6,293 bases of DNA from Desulfobacula sp. Lineage in GTDB: Bacteria > Desulfobacterota > Desulfobacteria > Desulfobacterales > Desulfobacteraceae. A program made the translations under genes and the position numbers. The stretch is from assembly GCA_011390085.1 (NCBI GenBank), contig JAABTB010000144.1, positions 1 to 6,293 on the forward strand. Reading direction: 5' to 3'. This document shows positions 6,041-6,293 of the stretch, in pieces. Position 1 is the first letter of the stretch. Each line of letters starts with the position of its first letter. The notes below the pieces were generated by a model. The model searched no databases. It worked only from the letters and a program-made list of their open reading frames with translations, and was not told the origin of the DNA.

Positions 6041-6104
6041 AAGGCATGGGCTTTGCAGAAAGGCTTCTAAGTCTGGTCATAAACCTGTTAATAAAAGGAA
6101 AAAA

Positions 6105-6293
6105 ATGGAAAAAATACTCATTATCGGCTGTAAAAAAGCCATGGATGACGTCTGCATCGGATGCAGCAGATGTCTGGTGGGATTCAACAGAAGAGAGGGT
6201 GCTTTTGCGGCCTACAAAGACAAGGATGCCCAGATCATGGGGCTTCTGAACTGCGGGGATTGTCCAGGCGCCACCATTGTCACCCGCCTGGCC
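6105..6293 (+). CDS. CGGC-domain predicted metal-binding protein, N-terminal part, cut by the window edge
   Basis: The first 63 residues of a rightward gene that runs off the right edge. It opens MEKILIIGCKKAMDDVCIGC and has cysteines at 9, 17, 20, 23, 51 and 54. CIGCSRC (17-23), REGAF (30-34) and LLNCGDCPGATI (48-59) match the CGGC domain (PF08821 type), where the usual forms are CxGxxCL, REGAF and CGGCPG; here the name-giving CGGC reads CGDC. These are small cytoplasmic proteins of anaerobes and archaea, predicted to bind metal through the cysteines; no reaction is known. AAAGGA lies about 6 nt before the ATG. The gene is read away from the FKBP cluster. The ATG at 6046 in another frame lacks this site and homology and was not chosen. 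The domain assignment is from pattern memory. Confidence 0.75.
   Translation, partial: MEKILIIGCKKAMDDVCIGCSRCLVGFNRREGAFAAYKDKDAQIMGLLNCGDCPGATIVTRLA

Larger units (their letters stand above)
5801..6104. other. Divergent intergenic region, 304 bases, no protein-coding gene
   Basis: This stretch separates the leftward FKBP gene from the rightward CGGC-domain gene and must hold control sites for both. No convincing ORF, tRNA or known riboswitch class was recognised. It contains a weak leftward promoter candidate, a cluster of AGGTCG repeats with potential for alternative stems (5917-5979), and an AT-rich inverted repeat (6012-6040). The part from about 5980 to 6040 is markedly AT-rich compared with the genes on either side. 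No convincing rightward -35/-10 pair was found. Confidence 0.7.

Noticed and set aside
6046..6249. A 67-codon plus-strand frame starting MGFAERLLSL.
   Set aside because: It overlaps the CGGC-domain gene in another frame, lacks a ribosome binding site and shows no recognisable motif.

Overview
The window looks like chromosomal DNA from an anaerobic, probably sulfate-reducing member of the Desulfobacterota (Desulfobacter/Desulfobacula/Desulfosarcina type). This is inferred from protein content only: a CooC-type nickel-insertion ATPase, an oxygen-sensitive radical SAM enzyme, a SlyD-like isomerase, a Lon-like AAA protease and a CGGC-domain metal-binding protein, all at moderate GC. No rRNA, tRNA, IS element, CRISPR array or phage gene was seen.

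Layout. Almost everything is read leftward (minus strand). Starting at the right, a divergent intergenic region (5801-6104) separates a rightward CGGC-domain gene, cut by the right edge, from the leftward cluster. The leftward cluster begins with a SlyD-like FKBP isomerase (5309-5800). The AAA/Lon-like protease (2910-5297) follows after 11 nt. It ends in TAG, after which the same frame stays open for 41 codons and encodes half of a zinc-ribbon-like tail (2784-2909). After a roughly 78-nt gap come cooC (1944-2705), a class I SAM methyltransferase (1170-1937), an AmmeMemoRadiSam-type radical SAM enzyme (151-1167) and the N-terminus of a UbiA-family prenyltransferase (1-128). These last four are 6, 2 and 22 nt apart and look like one operon.

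How the genes may work together. CooC proteins load nickel into CO dehydrogenase, and SlyD-type proteins with Cys/His tails bind nickel, so the cluster may serve metallo-enzyme assembly and protein quality control in an anaerobe using the Wood-Ljungdahl pathway. The prenyltransferase points to quinone synthesis. The methyltransferase and the radical SAM enzyme have no assigned substrate. The link between these genes is inference from proximity and coupling.

Points most worth a second look: the in-frame amber codon and zinc-ribbon remnant behind the Lon-like gene; the cooC-methyltransferase-radical SAM operon lacking AMMECR1 and Memo partners; and the divergent intergenic region, where AGGTCG occurs twice direct and once inverted, allowing mutually exclusive stems, next to a 7-bp AT-rich inverted repeat.
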